From DATBGS01 sp036557885 (GTDB taxonomy: Bacteria > Chloroflexota > Ktedonobacteria > Ktedonobacterales > DATBGS01), in assembly GCA_036557885.1 (NCBI GenBank), contig DATBGS010000124.1, positions 1 to 35,355 on the forward strand: a stretch of 35,355 bases of DNA. Direction: 5' to 3'. Positions within the stretch are counted from its first letter, which is position 1. Each line of letters starts with the position of its first letter. Made by a program: the position numbers and the translations under genes. Shown here in pieces: positions 23,857 through 31,233 of the stretch. Under the pieces are notes generated by a model. It saw nothing but the letters and a program-made list of their open reading frames with translations, ran no database searches and was not told the DNA's origin.

Positions 23857-24002
23857 TGTTCTTTCTCCCAGGAGCACCCCTCAAGACCGCCAGCAAGGCC
23901 GCCGGAGGGGTTGTTGGCTCTATCATACCACCCTACTCTTCCGGTATCCAGCGAGCATCCCGCTTTCCTGGCAGTGCTGCTGGCTGCTCTCTTACTGTAG
24001 CA

Positions 24003-24695
24003 TTAGCGGCGGCGGGGTGGCCCACCTGGGCCACGCTGACCACGCTCTCCCCGTTCGTTGCGATCACCACCACGTTCGCCGCGCCCACCGCGTTCGCCGC
24101 GCTCACCGCGAGTTGGGCGCTCCTCGCGCTCAATCACCGGGGCCTCCAGCACCGCTGCGCGTGCCTGCTCAGCGATCTGCGCCGCCCGACGCGCGCCCAC
24201 CAGCTCAGCAACCGTTCGGCTGCGGCGCGCGGCTTCCTCTTCTGGCGCCCGAATTTCGCGCAGCGCCCCCAGCGTTGCCGCCACCGCGTTGAGCGCCGTC
24301 GAGCTTCCCAGCGATTTGGTCAAAATATCGCGGATGCCCGCCGCCTCAACCACCGCGCGAACCGCCCCGCCAGCAATCACCCCGGTGCCTGGAGCCGCAG
24401 GCTTAAGCAGCACCTCCGAAGCGCCAAAGGAGTGAATCACCATATAGGGGATCGTCGTCCCGGCCAGCGGCACCGCCATCAGATGCTTTTTCGCATCTTC
24501 AACGCCCTTGCGAATGGCCTCCGGTACCTCGCCCGCCTTGCCCAGACCCGCGCCCACATGCCCGTTGCGGTCCCCCACAACCACCAGCGCGCGGAAGCTA
24601 AAGCGCCGACCACCCTTGACCACTTTGGCGACACGGCTGACCTGAACAACCGTCTCCTCCAGATTACCTAGCTTTGCAGCATCAATTCTTGCCAT
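24003..24695 (-). CDS. rpsE: 30S ribosomal protein S5 with RG-rich C-terminal tail
   Basis: S5 helps decoding accuracy and forms the mRNA entry channel with S3 and S4. The core is normal: VVKGGRRFSFRALVVVGDRNG, GHVGAGLGKAGEVPEAIRKG, then KPAAPGTGVIAGGAVRAVVE. After about residue 165 an extra ~62-residue tail follows. It has an Ala/Arg-rich helix and then repeats of RGERGERGGRGERGG type (about 195-220) ending in GPPRRR. Usual S5 length is ~166 aa; here it is 230. The start has GAGGAA upstream. Confidence 0.95.
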   Translation of the reverse strand: MARIDAAKLGNLEETVVQVSRVAKVVKGGRRFSFRALVVVGDRNGHVGAGLGKAGEVPEAIRKGVEDAKKHLMAVPLAGTTIPYMVIHSFGASEVLLKPAAPGTGVIAGGAVRAVVEAAGIRDILTKSLGSSTALNAVAATLGALREIRAPEEEAARRSRTVAELVGARRAAQIAEQARAAVLEAPVIEREERPTRGERGERGGRGERGGDRNERGERGQRGPGGPPRRR

Positions 24696-24706
24696 CTTGT
24701 TCCTCG

Positions 24707-25300
24707 CTAGAAATCCAGGCCGCCTTCGCGGGCGCCAGCAGCCAGGGCGGCCACGCGGCCATGATAAATGTAGCCGCCGCGATCAAAGACCACCTTGGTG
24801 ATGCCCTGCTCTTTGGCGCGTTCGGCAATCAGGCGCCCAACTGTGCGAGCCAGCGCCACTTTATGGTTTTCGGCAATGCCCTTCAGACCCGCCGGGCCAT
24901 CATAATCGTCAGGCTCTGTGGCTTTGGGGGCTGGCGCGGGCGCCTTCTCTGCCTTGCCGCCTTTGCCGCCCTTGCCCGCCTTGCCACCCGGCGCTGCTGC
25001 GGGGGCAGCAGGTGGCTCCTCTTGAGCAACCGGAGCAGCCTTCGCGCTGGCCTTGGGCGCCTGCTGCGTTGTTGAGGCGGCTTTGGCCTTGTTCTGCTTA
25101 TCTTCTTCGCGCACCTTCTGCTCCAGAGAGGACGCAGAGACTAACGTCTGCCCGTTCTGATCATCAATGATCTGGGCGTAGATATGCTGCGCACTGCGAA
25201 AGACAGAAAGCCGGGGGCGTTCCGCTCCTCCAGCCACACGCTTGCGCACGCGCCGGTGCCGCCGCAGTCGCGCTTTGTTGGCATTAAATTGCTTAATCAT
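24707..25300 (-). CDS. rplR: 50S ribosomal protein L18 with internal low-complexity insertion
   Basis: L18 binds 5S rRNA in the central protuberance. The N-terminal half (RRVRKRVAGGAERPRLSVFR, HIYAQIIDDQNGQTLVSAS) and C-terminal half (VALARTVGRLIAERAKEQGI, VVFDRGGYIYHGRVAALA) are standard. Between them about 78 residues (63-140) are inserted, rich in Ala, Pro, Lys and Gly (for example KAGKGGKGGKAEKAPAPAPK). Length is 197 aa against the usual ~120. The frame is continuous, so the insertion is translated. Confidence 0.94.
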   Translation of the reverse strand: MIKQFNANKARLRRHRRVRKRVAGGAERPRLSVFRSAQHIYAQIIDDQNGQTLVSASSLEQKVREEDKQNKAKAASTTQQAPKASAKAAPVAQEEPPAAPAAAPGGKAGKGGKGGKAEKAPAPAPKATEPDDYDGPAGLKGIAENHKVALARTVGRLIAERAKEQGITKVVFDRGGYIYHGRVAALAAGAREGGLDF

Positions 25301-25448
25301 TGCTCGCTCTTTCTTTAGCAGTTCTCTCTTCAGGCGCTCAAGCGCGTCTCTGTTCTTTCCTGTGGGACGTGATCGGCACTACGTCCCCAACCTCACCTGA
25401 GAGCCATAGCCGTAATGCTGCTTCAGTGCTGGATAGTACCAAACTATA

Positions 25449-26006
25449 CTACTTCTTCTTGCCGCCGACCTTTCCGGCCTTGCCAGCTTTGCGCCGGATC
25501 ACTTCTGCCGCATACTTGATGCCCTTGCCCTTGTAGGGTTCCGGCTTGCGTATGCCGCGAATCTGGGCAGCCACCTGCCCAACCGTATATTTATCAATCC
25601 CTGAAACGCTCAGCTTGGTTGTCCCATCAACGGTAAATTGAATGCCTTGCGGCGGATTAAACTGCACCGGATGGGAATACCCAACCTGAAAGACCAGATT
25701 CTCGCCTACCTTGGCGACGCGATAGCCCACGCCGTTGATCTCCAGGTCTTTCTTGAAGCCCTGTGTGACCCCCGTCACCATATTTGCCACCAGGGTGCGC
25801 GTCAGGCCATGCAGCGATTTGTGTTGTTTGCTATCGCTTGGCCGACTGACCGTCAGCTTGCCATCCTCAAGGGCAATCTGTATATCCTCGTGGAGGGAGC
25901 GAGTCAGTGTCCCCTTCGGGCCGGTCACAGTCACACTGTTGCCCTCACCAACCTGCACCTTCACCCCTGACGGCACGGGGATGGGCGCTTTTCCAATACG
26001 CGACAT
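25449..26006 (-). CDS. rplF: 50S ribosomal protein L6
   Basis: L6 lies near the factor-binding site. The 185-aa protein shows MSRIGKAPIPVPSGVKVQVG, VTGPKGTLTRSL, NMVTGVTQGFKKDLEINGVG and the RGIRKPEPYKGKGIKY signature near the end, then a Lys/Gly tail. The start is set by GGAGAGG upstream. A 148-bp gap to rplR holds no supported gene. Confidence 0.97.
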   Translation of the reverse strand: MSRIGKAPIPVPSGVKVQVGEGNSVTVTGPKGTLTRSLHEDIQIALEDGKLTVSRPSDSKQHKSLHGLTRTLVANMVTGVTQGFKKDLEINGVGYRVAKVGENLVFQVGYSHPVQFNPPQGIQFTVDGTTKLSVSGIDKYTVGQVAAQIRGIRKPEPYKGKGIKYAAEVIRRKAGKAGKVGGKKK

Positions 26007-26081
26007 CGTTTTTTTCCTCTCCTAGCACTACTCCTCAGAGGAGCAGGGGCAGAAAACCGTCGCTTTCTGCGCCGCGCCTCC

Positions 26082-26495
26082 TTACCAGATATAACAGACG
26101 ACCTCACCACCCAGGCCCAACTGAAACGCGCGCCGCCCTGTCATCAGTCCTTGTGAGGTGGAAAGAATGGCTGTGCCCAACCCACCGCGCACGCGCGGAA
26201 TCTCGGCATGTTTGGCATAGACCCGCAGCCCTGGGCGGCTTATCCGCTTCAGCTGCGTGACCACCGGGCGCTTATCCACATATTTGAGCGAGATGCGAAT
26301 CTTCCCTTGCGGGTCCGGGTTCCCATCTGGATCATGGGTGAGGACTTCAAAATCCTTGATGTACCCTTCTTCTTTCAGGATGCGCGCGATGCTCAGCTTC
26401 ATCTTTGAGGCAGGGATCTCCACGCGAGTGTGCCGCGCCAGAATCGCATTGCGGATGCGCGTCAGCATATCCGCGACGGGATCAGTCATGTTCAT
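26082..26495 (-). CDS. rpsH: 30S ribosomal protein S8
   Basis: S8 is a central 16S rRNA-binding protein and, in E. coli, the spc operon repressor. The 137-aa protein has TDPVADMLTRIRNAILARH, RISRPGLRVYAKHAEIPRVR and the GLGTAILSTSQGLMTGRRA signature, ending EVVCYIW. GAGGAG precedes the start. I could not identify an S8 translational operator in the rplE leader. Confidence 0.97.
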   Translation of the reverse strand: MNMTDPVADMLTRIRNAILARHTRVEIPASKMKLSIARILKEEGYIKDFEVLTHDPDGNPDPQGKIRISLKYVDKRPVVTQLKRISRPGLRVYAKHAEIPRVRGGLGTAILSTSQGLMTGRRAFQLGLGGEVVCYIW

Positions 26496-26514
26496 ACTTG
26501 TTCTCCTCGCAGAC

Positions 26515-26700
26515 CTACCAGCTTGACTTCGTCACGCCTGGCAGTTCCCCACGCAACGCCAGTTGCCGAAAGCAGATGCGGCACAGGCCAAATTTGCGGA
26601 GATACCCACGCGGGCGCCCGCAAATGCCGCAGCGGTTGTGCTGCTGGACCTTGAACTTTGGCTTGCGTTTGGACTTTACAATCATCGAGGTTTTTGCCAT
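26515..26700 (-). CDS. rpsN: 30S ribosomal protein S14 type Z (zinc-binding)
   Basis: The 61-aa short zinc form of S14 has Cys24, Cys27, Cys40 and Cys43 (NRCGICGRPRG, GLCRICFRQLAL) and ends LPGVTKSSW. The start at 26700 is set by AGAGG 7 nt upstream and normal length. The frame is open further upstream inside rplE. It lies between rplE and rpsH. Confidence 0.96.
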   Translation of the reverse strand: MAKTSMIVKSKRKPKFKVQQHNRCGICGRPRGYLRKFGLCRICFRQLALRGELPGVTKSSW

Positions 26701-26704
26701 CGTG

Positions 26705-27250
26705 CTACCTCTTGAACGGCATACCCAGCAGCCTGAGCAGCCGCCTCCCTTCCTCATCCGTGCGCGCGGTGGTCACAATCGTGATCTCCATCCCGCGCAC
26801 TTTATCTACTTTATCGTAGTCAATCTCTGGGAAGACCAGTTGCTCGCGGATACCCAGCGTATAATTGCCGCGCCCATCAAAAGCGTCGGACGAGACGCCC
26901 TGGAAGTCGCGCAGACGCGGCAAAGCCACATTCATCAGCTTATCTAGAAAGTAATACATGCGGTCGCCACGCAGCGTCACCATACAGCCAATCGCCATGC
27001 CCTCGCGCAGCTTAAACGTTGCGACTGACCGCTTGGCCTTGGTAACGACTGGCTTCTGGCCGGTGATGTCGCGCAGATCGCGCACCGCGTTATCCATACG
27101 CTTCGAGTCATCCTTGGCCTCGCCCATGCCGATATTGATGACCACTTTGTGGAGCGATGGAACCTGCATGATGTTGGAGTAGTTAAACTCCTTTTGCAGT
27201 GCCGGGACAACTTCCTGGCGGTAGCGTGCTTTCAATCTTGGTGTTGCCAC
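26705..27250 (-). CDS. rplE: 50S ribosomal protein L5
   Basis: L5 binds 5S rRNA and contacts P-site tRNA. The 181-aa protein shows YSNIMQVPSLHKVVINIGMG, TGQKPVVTKAKRSVATFKLR, IGCMVTLRGDRMYYFLDKL and GRGNYTLGIREQLVFPEIDY. Translation starts at GTG with AAGGAG 9 nt upstream, lying in the end of rplX. All parts are normal. Confidence 0.97.
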   Translation of the reverse strand: MATPRLKARYRQEVVPALQKEFNYSNIMQVPSLHKVVINIGMGEAKDDSKRMDNAVRDLRDITGQKPVVTKAKRSVATFKLREGMAIGCMVTLRGDRMYYFLDKLMNVALPRLRDFQGVSSDAFDGRGNYTLGIREQLVFPEIDYDKVDKVRGMEITIVTTARTDEEGRRLLRLLGMPFKR

Positions 27251-27255
27251 TGCCC

Positions 27256-27642
27256 CTAGCTCCTTGCCTGATCTTGAATTGCCTTACCACACTGCTTACA
27301 GATGCGCACCACCCGCTCTTTTTGATCGAGTCCCTGTGGGCGCCGCTCATGCCCAATGCGCGTGGGTTGATCGCATTCCGTACAGACCACCATCGCGTTT
27401 GAGGCATGCAGGGGCATCGCCTTATCCACAATGCCCGGCTGCCGCATTGGGCCACCGGCCCGCACGTGATGCTTGAAGATATTCAAGCCTTCCACCACAA
27501 TCTTGTTTTCCTTGGGCATCGTCTTTGAGACGACACCGCGCTTGCCACGATCCTTGCCGGCAATCAGATACACCGTATCGCCTCGTTTAATATTGAGCTG
27601 CGCCAGATGCAGAGGACGCTGCTCTTTCTTTTTCATTGCCAT
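27256..27642 (-). CDS. rplX: 50S ribosomal protein L24
   Basis: L24 initiates 50S assembly and lies near the exit tunnel. The 128-aa protein has a KOW motif (IKRGDTVYLIAGKDRGKRGV) and NIFKHHVRAGGPMRQPGI. The C-terminal part has two CxxC pairs (VCTECDQPTR and ICKQCGKA), a likely zinc ribbon found in many bacterial L24 proteins. The start at 27642 is supported by AAGGTG upstream. Confidence 0.96.
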   Translation of the reverse strand: MAMKKKEQRPLHLAQLNIKRGDTVYLIAGKDRGKRGVVSKTMPKENKIVVEGLNIFKHHVRAGGPMRQPGIVDKAMPLHASNAMVVCTECDQPTRIGHERRPQGLDQKERVVRICKQCGKAIQDQARS

Positions 27643-27694
27643 AGTTCACACCTTGTTCCCTTGGGCAAGTTCCCTACACTCATCCCTACAGTCA

Positions 27695-28063
27695 CTAAAG
27701 GACTTCCTGCGCCAGAGAGATGATCTTCATAAAGTTGCGGTCGCGCAGTTCGCGGGCTACCGGCCCAAAGATGCGGGTGCCACGCGGGTTATTACCACCC
27801 ACCAGAATCACCGCCGCGTTCTCATCAAACTTGATGTAGGAGCCATCTGGCCGTCCATACTCTTTGGCAACGCGCACAATGACCGCCGTGACCACTTCGC
27901 CCTTTTTTACGGAGCCGTTGGGAGCCGCCTGCTTTACCGAAGCCTTGATAATGTCGCCTACCCCGGCATAATGGCGGGCCGAACCACCCAGGATGCGAAT
28001 GCACATGATCTCTTTCGCCCCGGTGTTATCGGCCACCTTCAAACGTGTTTGTGGCTGAATCAT
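27695..28063 (-). CDS. rplN: 50S ribosomal protein L14
   Basis: L14 sits at the subunit interface. The 122-aa protein shows MIQPQTRLKVADNTGAKEIM, the VGDIIKASVKQAAPNGSVKK stretch, AVIVRVAKEYGRPDGSYIKF and the GTRIFGPVARELRDRNFMKI signature. The ATG overlaps the rpsQ stop (ATGA), indicating coupling. Nothing is unusual. Confidence 0.97.
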   Translation of the reverse strand: MIQPQTRLKVADNTGAKEIMCIRILGGSARHYAGVGDIIKASVKQAAPNGSVKKGEVVTAVIVRVAKEYGRPDGSYIKFDENAAVILVGGNNPRGTRIFGPVARELRDRNFMKIISLAQEVL

Positions 28064-28446
28064 GACTCCTCCTCCTCCTCATCCTCTGAAGTTCCACCAA
28101 TCAATTCTTCATCCACATCGGCTGCCGCAACCTCTTCAACTGGCGGAGTCTGGGCGCTGGTCACGAGAATTTCAACGAGCCGCCAGCGCTTTTCTTTGCT
28201 TAACGGGCGCGTTTCTTCAATACGCACCATATCGCCAATATTGGCGGCATTGGTTTCATCATGCGCCTTAAAACGTTTGGTCACCTTATAGGTCTTTTTG
28301 TAGAGCCGGTGCTTCTTTAACGACTCCACCGCTACTACAATCGTCTTCTGCATCTTATTGCTGACGACCTTGCCCACCTTCTGCTGGCGACGACCTGTGC
28401 CAGGTGAGGAGGCTGGAGCGAGGCCGGTTGGACTTTGCATGCTCAT
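28060..28446 (-). CDS. rpsQ: 30S ribosomal protein S17 with acidic C-terminal tail
   Basis: S17 is a primary 16S-binding OB-fold protein. The core (QQKVGKVVSNKMQKTIVVAV, LYKKTYKVTKRFKAHDE, IGDMVRIEETRPLSKEKRWR) is standard. A ~22-residue N-terminal Ser/Pro/Gly extension and a ~30-residue C-terminal acidic tail (VEEVAAADVDEELIGG, then SEDEEEEES) bring it to 128 aa against the usual ~85. It overlaps rplN by ATGA and lies 3 nt after rpmC. Confidence 0.94.
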   Translation of the reverse strand: MSMQSPTGLAPASSPGTGRRQQKVGKVVSNKMQKTIVVAVESLKKHRLYKKTYKVTKRFKAHDETNAANIGDMVRIEETRPLSKEKRWRLVEILVTSAQTPPVEEVAAADVDEELIGGTSEDEEEEES

Positions 28447-28449
28447 ACG

Positions 28450-28884
28450 CTATGCCTCCTCTTTGGCCTTTGATTTTCTTCCGCGCTTGGTTGTACCAGT
28501 TTGTTCTTCCGTCTCTGTCTCCTTGGCGGATGGCTGCTCTTGTGCCTCGGATGCCTGGTCTGCCTCGGCTTCGACTTCTTCGGCCTCGGCTTCTTCGACT
28601 TCGGCTGCTTTCTCCTCAACCTCTTCCGCTTCCTCTTCCTCCAGTTCCTCGGCTTCCTGGGCATACGCATCTTCAAGGGCAGCCCGGTTCAGCACGTGAA
28701 TCTGATACATCAGGCGCCCAATATCCGTCCGTACCTGAGTGAACTGGCGATTATTTTTGACCTCGCCACGCTGCTGCTGAATGCGCAGATCAAACAACTG
28801 GCGCCGCAGCCGTCCCAACTCTTGCTCAGCCTCGCCCAGGTTATATTCCCGAATCTGCTTGCGCCGTTCATTAAGCTTCGACAC
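28450..28884 (-). CDS. rpmC: 50S ribosomal protein L29 with long Glu-rich tail
   Basis: L29 sits at the peptide tunnel exit, close to the SRP and trigger factor docking site. The first ~70 residues are standard (LGEAEQELGRLRRQLFDLRI, RGEVKNNRQFTQVRTDIGRL). Residues 71-144 are an extra tail of repeated EE/EA units (ELEEEEAEEVEEKAAEVEEA) ending in a small basic patch TKRGRKSKAKEEA. Usual length is ~65-70 aa. It starts inside the end of rplP (14-nt overlap). Confidence 0.94.
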   Translation of the reverse strand: MSKLNERRKQIREYNLGEAEQELGRLRRQLFDLRIQQQRGEVKNNRQFTQVRTDIGRLMYQIHVLNRAALEDAYAQEAEELEEEEAEEVEEKAAEVEEAEAEEVEAEADQASEAQEQPSAKETETEEQTGTTKRGRKSKAKEEA

Positions 28885-29302
28885 TTTCCGCCTCCCCTTT
28901 GGAGATAAACTTGGTCTGTATCGGCAGCTTATGCGCGGCCAGGCGCATCGCCTCTTTTGCCAGGTCTTCTTTCACCCCGCCCAGCTCAAAGATCACGCGC
29001 CCAGGTTTAATCACGGCAACCCAATGGTCCGGCGCGCCCTTGCCGCTGCCCATACGGGTTTCAGCGGGCTTGGCTGTCACCGGCTTATCGGGAAAGACAC
29101 GAATCCAGACTTTCCCACCGCGTTTGATATAGCGGGTGAGCGCAATACGGGCGGCCTCGATCTGCCGAGCCTCCAGCCAGCATGCCTCAAGCGCCTGCAA
29201 GCCAAACTCACCAAAAGCAATCTCATTGCCCCGGTGGGCATCGCCACGCATATGTCCACGATGCTGCTTGCGGTGCTTTGTTCTCGATGGTGCTAACAGC
29301 AT
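28871..29302 (-). CDS. rplP: 50S ribosomal protein L16
   Basis: L16 is near the A site. From this start the 143-aa protein begins MLLAPSRTKHRKQHRGHMRG and shows FGEFGLQALEACWLEARQIE, TRYIKRGGKVWIRVFPDKPV and the ETRMGSGKGAPDHWVAVIKP signature. GAGGAG lies 7 nt before ATG 29302, so the in-frame ATG 5 codons upstream is rejected. Its end overlaps rpmC. Confidence 0.97.
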   Translation of the reverse strand: MLLAPSRTKHRKQHRGHMRGDAHRGNEIAFGEFGLQALEACWLEARQIEAARIALTRYIKRGGKVWIRVFPDKPVTAKPAETRMGSGKGAPDHWVAVIKPGRVIFELGGVKEDLAKEAMRLAAHKLPIQTKFISKGEAESVEA

Positions 29303-29349
29303 AAAATAGCTCCTCAACTAGACAAGCGAGCGTACGCTTGGTCAGCTCC

Positions 29350-30522
29350 TTAGCTCCCAGGCTCTTCCTCTGGGCGTGGCGTGGTCGGCTCATCCGGGGC
29401 CGAAACTGGGCCACTTTCCGTTGGCGCAGCGGGCGGCCTCGGCTCAACGGGAGCAGTTTGCTCGGCGGTTGGCTCGACAGCTTGCCCGGCGGTTGGCTCC
29501 GCAGCGCCCGTCAACTCACCAGAAGGTGCGCGAGGCGGACGATCTGGTCGTGGCCCACGCGGGGGGCGATCTCCCATTGGCCCACGCGGGGGACGTTCGC
29601 CCATTGGGGCGCCCTCACCACGCGGCCCGCCGCGCTCTCCCAGTGGCGCTCCTTCACCGCGTGGGGGACGATCACCCATTGGGCGGGGGCCGCGTGGCCC
29701 ACCAAACCCACCGCGCTCGCCTCCACGCTCTCCGCGTGGCCCGCCAAACCCGCCGCGTTCTCCTCCGCGTGGCCCACCAAATCCGCCACGATCGCGGCGG
29801 GGCGGGCGCTCTCCGCGCCGCTCCTCGCGCATTCCGCCCATTGGCGAAACGGGCGCGGCCTCTGGCAGCGCCGAAACTTCCATGCGGCGCTTATCCGGCA
29901 AGACCTCACCGCGATAAATCCAGACTTTAATGCCGATCACGCCAAACGTGGTATGCGCCTCGGCATAATCAAAATCAATATCGGCCCGCAGCGTCTGAAG
30001 CGGAACCTTGCCCTCAACTTCCTTCTCAGTGCGTGCAATCTCGGCGCCGCCAAGTCGCCCGCCAACCACCACCTTAATGCCTTTGGCGCCTCCACGCATG
30101 GATTTCTGCACCGCCTGCTTCATAGCGCGGCGGAAGGAGATACGCTTTTCCAGTTGCTCGGCAATGCTCCGCGCCACCAGATAGGCGTCGGTTTCCGGCT
30201 GCCGAATCTCGATAATGTTCAGGCGCACCTTTTTCTGTGTCTGGCGCTCAAGTGTTTGCCGCAGGTCTTCCACCTTCTGGCCGCTTTTGCCAATCACAAT
30301 GCCCGGCTTGGCGGTATGTATCGTGATAGAGACTTGCTTGCTGGCCGGGCGCTCAATCTCCACACGCGAAACCCCCGCCGACGCCAGTTCTTTGCGCACG
30401 CTGCCGCGCAAACGCAAGTCTTCAGCCAGCAATTCCTTATAGGTCTTCTCGGCAAACCAGCGCGATTGCCAGCCCTTAATCACGCCAAGCCTGAAACCAA
30501 TCGGATGAACTTTATGCCCCAA
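29350..30522 (-). CDS. rpsC: 30S ribosomal protein S3 with RGG-rich and Pro/Glu-rich C-terminal tail
   Basis: S3 guards the mRNA entry channel and contributes to helicase activity. The core spans ~1-215: GHKVHPIGFRLGVIKGWQS, the KH motif AKPGIVIGKSGQKVEDLR and GGRLGGAEIARTEKEVEG. An extra ~175-residue tail follows. Residues ~235-335 hold RGG/FGG repeats (GGFGGPRG at three places, GDRPPRG and RGEGAP units). Residues ~336-390 are Pro/Glu/Ala-rich and acidic. Usual length is ~210-230 aa; here it is 390. Translation starts at TTG after a strong AAGGAGG. The frame is continuous throughout. Confidence 0.95.
   Translation of the reverse strand: MGHKVHPIGFRLGVIKGWQSRWFAEKTYKELLAEDLRLRGSVRKELASAGVSRVEIERPASKQVSITIHTAKPGIVIGKSGQKVEDLRQTLERQTQKKVRLNIIEIRQPETDAYLVARSIAEQLEKRISFRRAMKQAVQKSMRGGAKGIKVVVGGRLGGAEIARTEKEVEGKVPLQTLRADIDFDYAEAHTTFGVIGIKVWIYRGEVLPDKRRMEVSALPEAAPVSPMGGMREERRGERPPRRDRGGFGGPRGGERGGFGGPRGERGGERGGFGGPRGPRPMGDRPPRGEGAPLGERGGPRGEGAPMGERPPRGPMGDRPPRGPRPDRPPRAPSGELTGAAEPTAGQAVEPTAEQTAPVEPRPPAAPTESGPVSAPDEPTTPRPEEEPGS
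29533..29820 (-). repeat. Degenerate repeats encoding the RGG tail of S3
   Basis: This stretch holds imperfect direct repeats encoding GGFGGPRG, GERGG and GDRPPRG units, with plus-strand CGTGGCCCACCAAA-type motifs recurring near 29693, 29735 and 29769. It lies wholly inside the rpsC coding frame, and unit lengths stay in multiples of three. It probably grew by slippage. Confidence 0.7.
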
Positions 30523-30564
30523 GAGTGTTCCTCCTTATGTATGTTGCTCTCTTCCTCACCCAAC

Positions 30565-30927
30565 CTAGTACCTGGCGCTTTTGGGAACCTGCGTCACATC
30601 ATCTGAAACCACCACAGTGATATGGCTGGAGCGGCGCAGAATGATTGAGGCACGCCCATGAGGTCGAGCACGCTGGCGCTTCCCCATTGTTGCCGGGTTA
30701 GCCACGATATGTATGATATAGAGATCGTTTGGGTCAAGCGTGTAATTGTTCTCAGCATTTGCTGCTGCCGAAGCCACGACCTTGCTCACCGGCCTGGCGG
30801 CAGCATTGGGCAGAAACTTGAGAATCGCCAGTGCCTCATTCACTTTTCGGCCCTTGATGGCCTCAGTGACCAGACGCACCTTGCGCGGTGGAATGCCAAT
30901 ATCTTTGGCAATTGCTCGAACTTCCAT
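30565..30927 (-). CDS. rplV: 50S ribosomal protein L22
   Basis: L22 lines the peptide exit tunnel with its beta hairpin. The 120-aa protein shows AKDIGIPPRKVRLVTEAIKG, ALAILKFLPNAAARPVSKVV and the PHGRASIILRRSSHITVVVS end segment. The start is supported by GAGGAA upstream. It lies between rpsS and rpsC, 42 nt before the latter. Nothing is unusual. Confidence 0.97.
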   Translation of the reverse strand: MEVRAIAKDIGIPPRKVRLVTEAIKGRKVNEALAILKFLPNAAARPVSKVVASAAANAENNYTLDPNDLYIIHIVANPATMGKRQRARPHGRASIILRRSSHITVVVSDDVTQVPKSARY

Positions 30928-30939
30928 CTGTTTCCTCTG

Positions 30940-31227
30940 CTACCGCACGGATGAGGTTTTTTCGCTCTTGCCGCCCGCGTGTCCCCGGAAGTGGCGGGTG
31001 GGAGCAAACTCACCCAACTTATGGCCGACCATATTTTCGGTAATATAAATAGGCACATGAATCTTGCCGTTATGCACGCCGATTGTCAGACCCACCATCT
31101 GCGGAAAGACGGTGGAGGCCCGCGACCAGGTTTTGATCAGGCGCTTCTCTCCGCCCCGGCTCATACCCAGCACCTTTTTTTGCAGCGAGGGGTGAATGTA
31201 TGGCCCCTTCTTGGTTGAACGCGACAT
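30940..31227 (-). CDS. rpsS: 30S ribosomal protein S19
   Basis: S19 is a 30S head protein. The 95-aa protein shows MSRSTKKGPYIHPSLQKKV, KTWSRASTVFPQMVGLTIGV, HVPIYITENMVGHKLGEFAP and the end TRHFRGHAGGKSEK. It sits between rplB and rplV, with normal spacing of 6 and 12 nt. Nothing is unusual. Confidence 0.97.
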   Translation of the reverse strand: MSRSTKKGPYIHPSLQKKVLGMSRGGEKRLIKTWSRASTVFPQMVGLTIGVHNGKIHVPIYITENMVGHKLGEFAPTRHFRGHAGGKSEKTSSVR

Positions 31228-31233
31228 ACGTGC

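Noticed and set aside
29533..29820. CRISPR-like appearance of the repeats in rpsC
   Set aside because: Units are short, degenerate and in frame with S3, without unique spacers of constant length.
29338..30606. 422-codon plus-strand frame opposite rpsC
   Set aside because: The W/R/A/H-rich repeats are the mirror of the RGG-coding repeats. The S3 frame has KH-domain motifs and a strong RBS.
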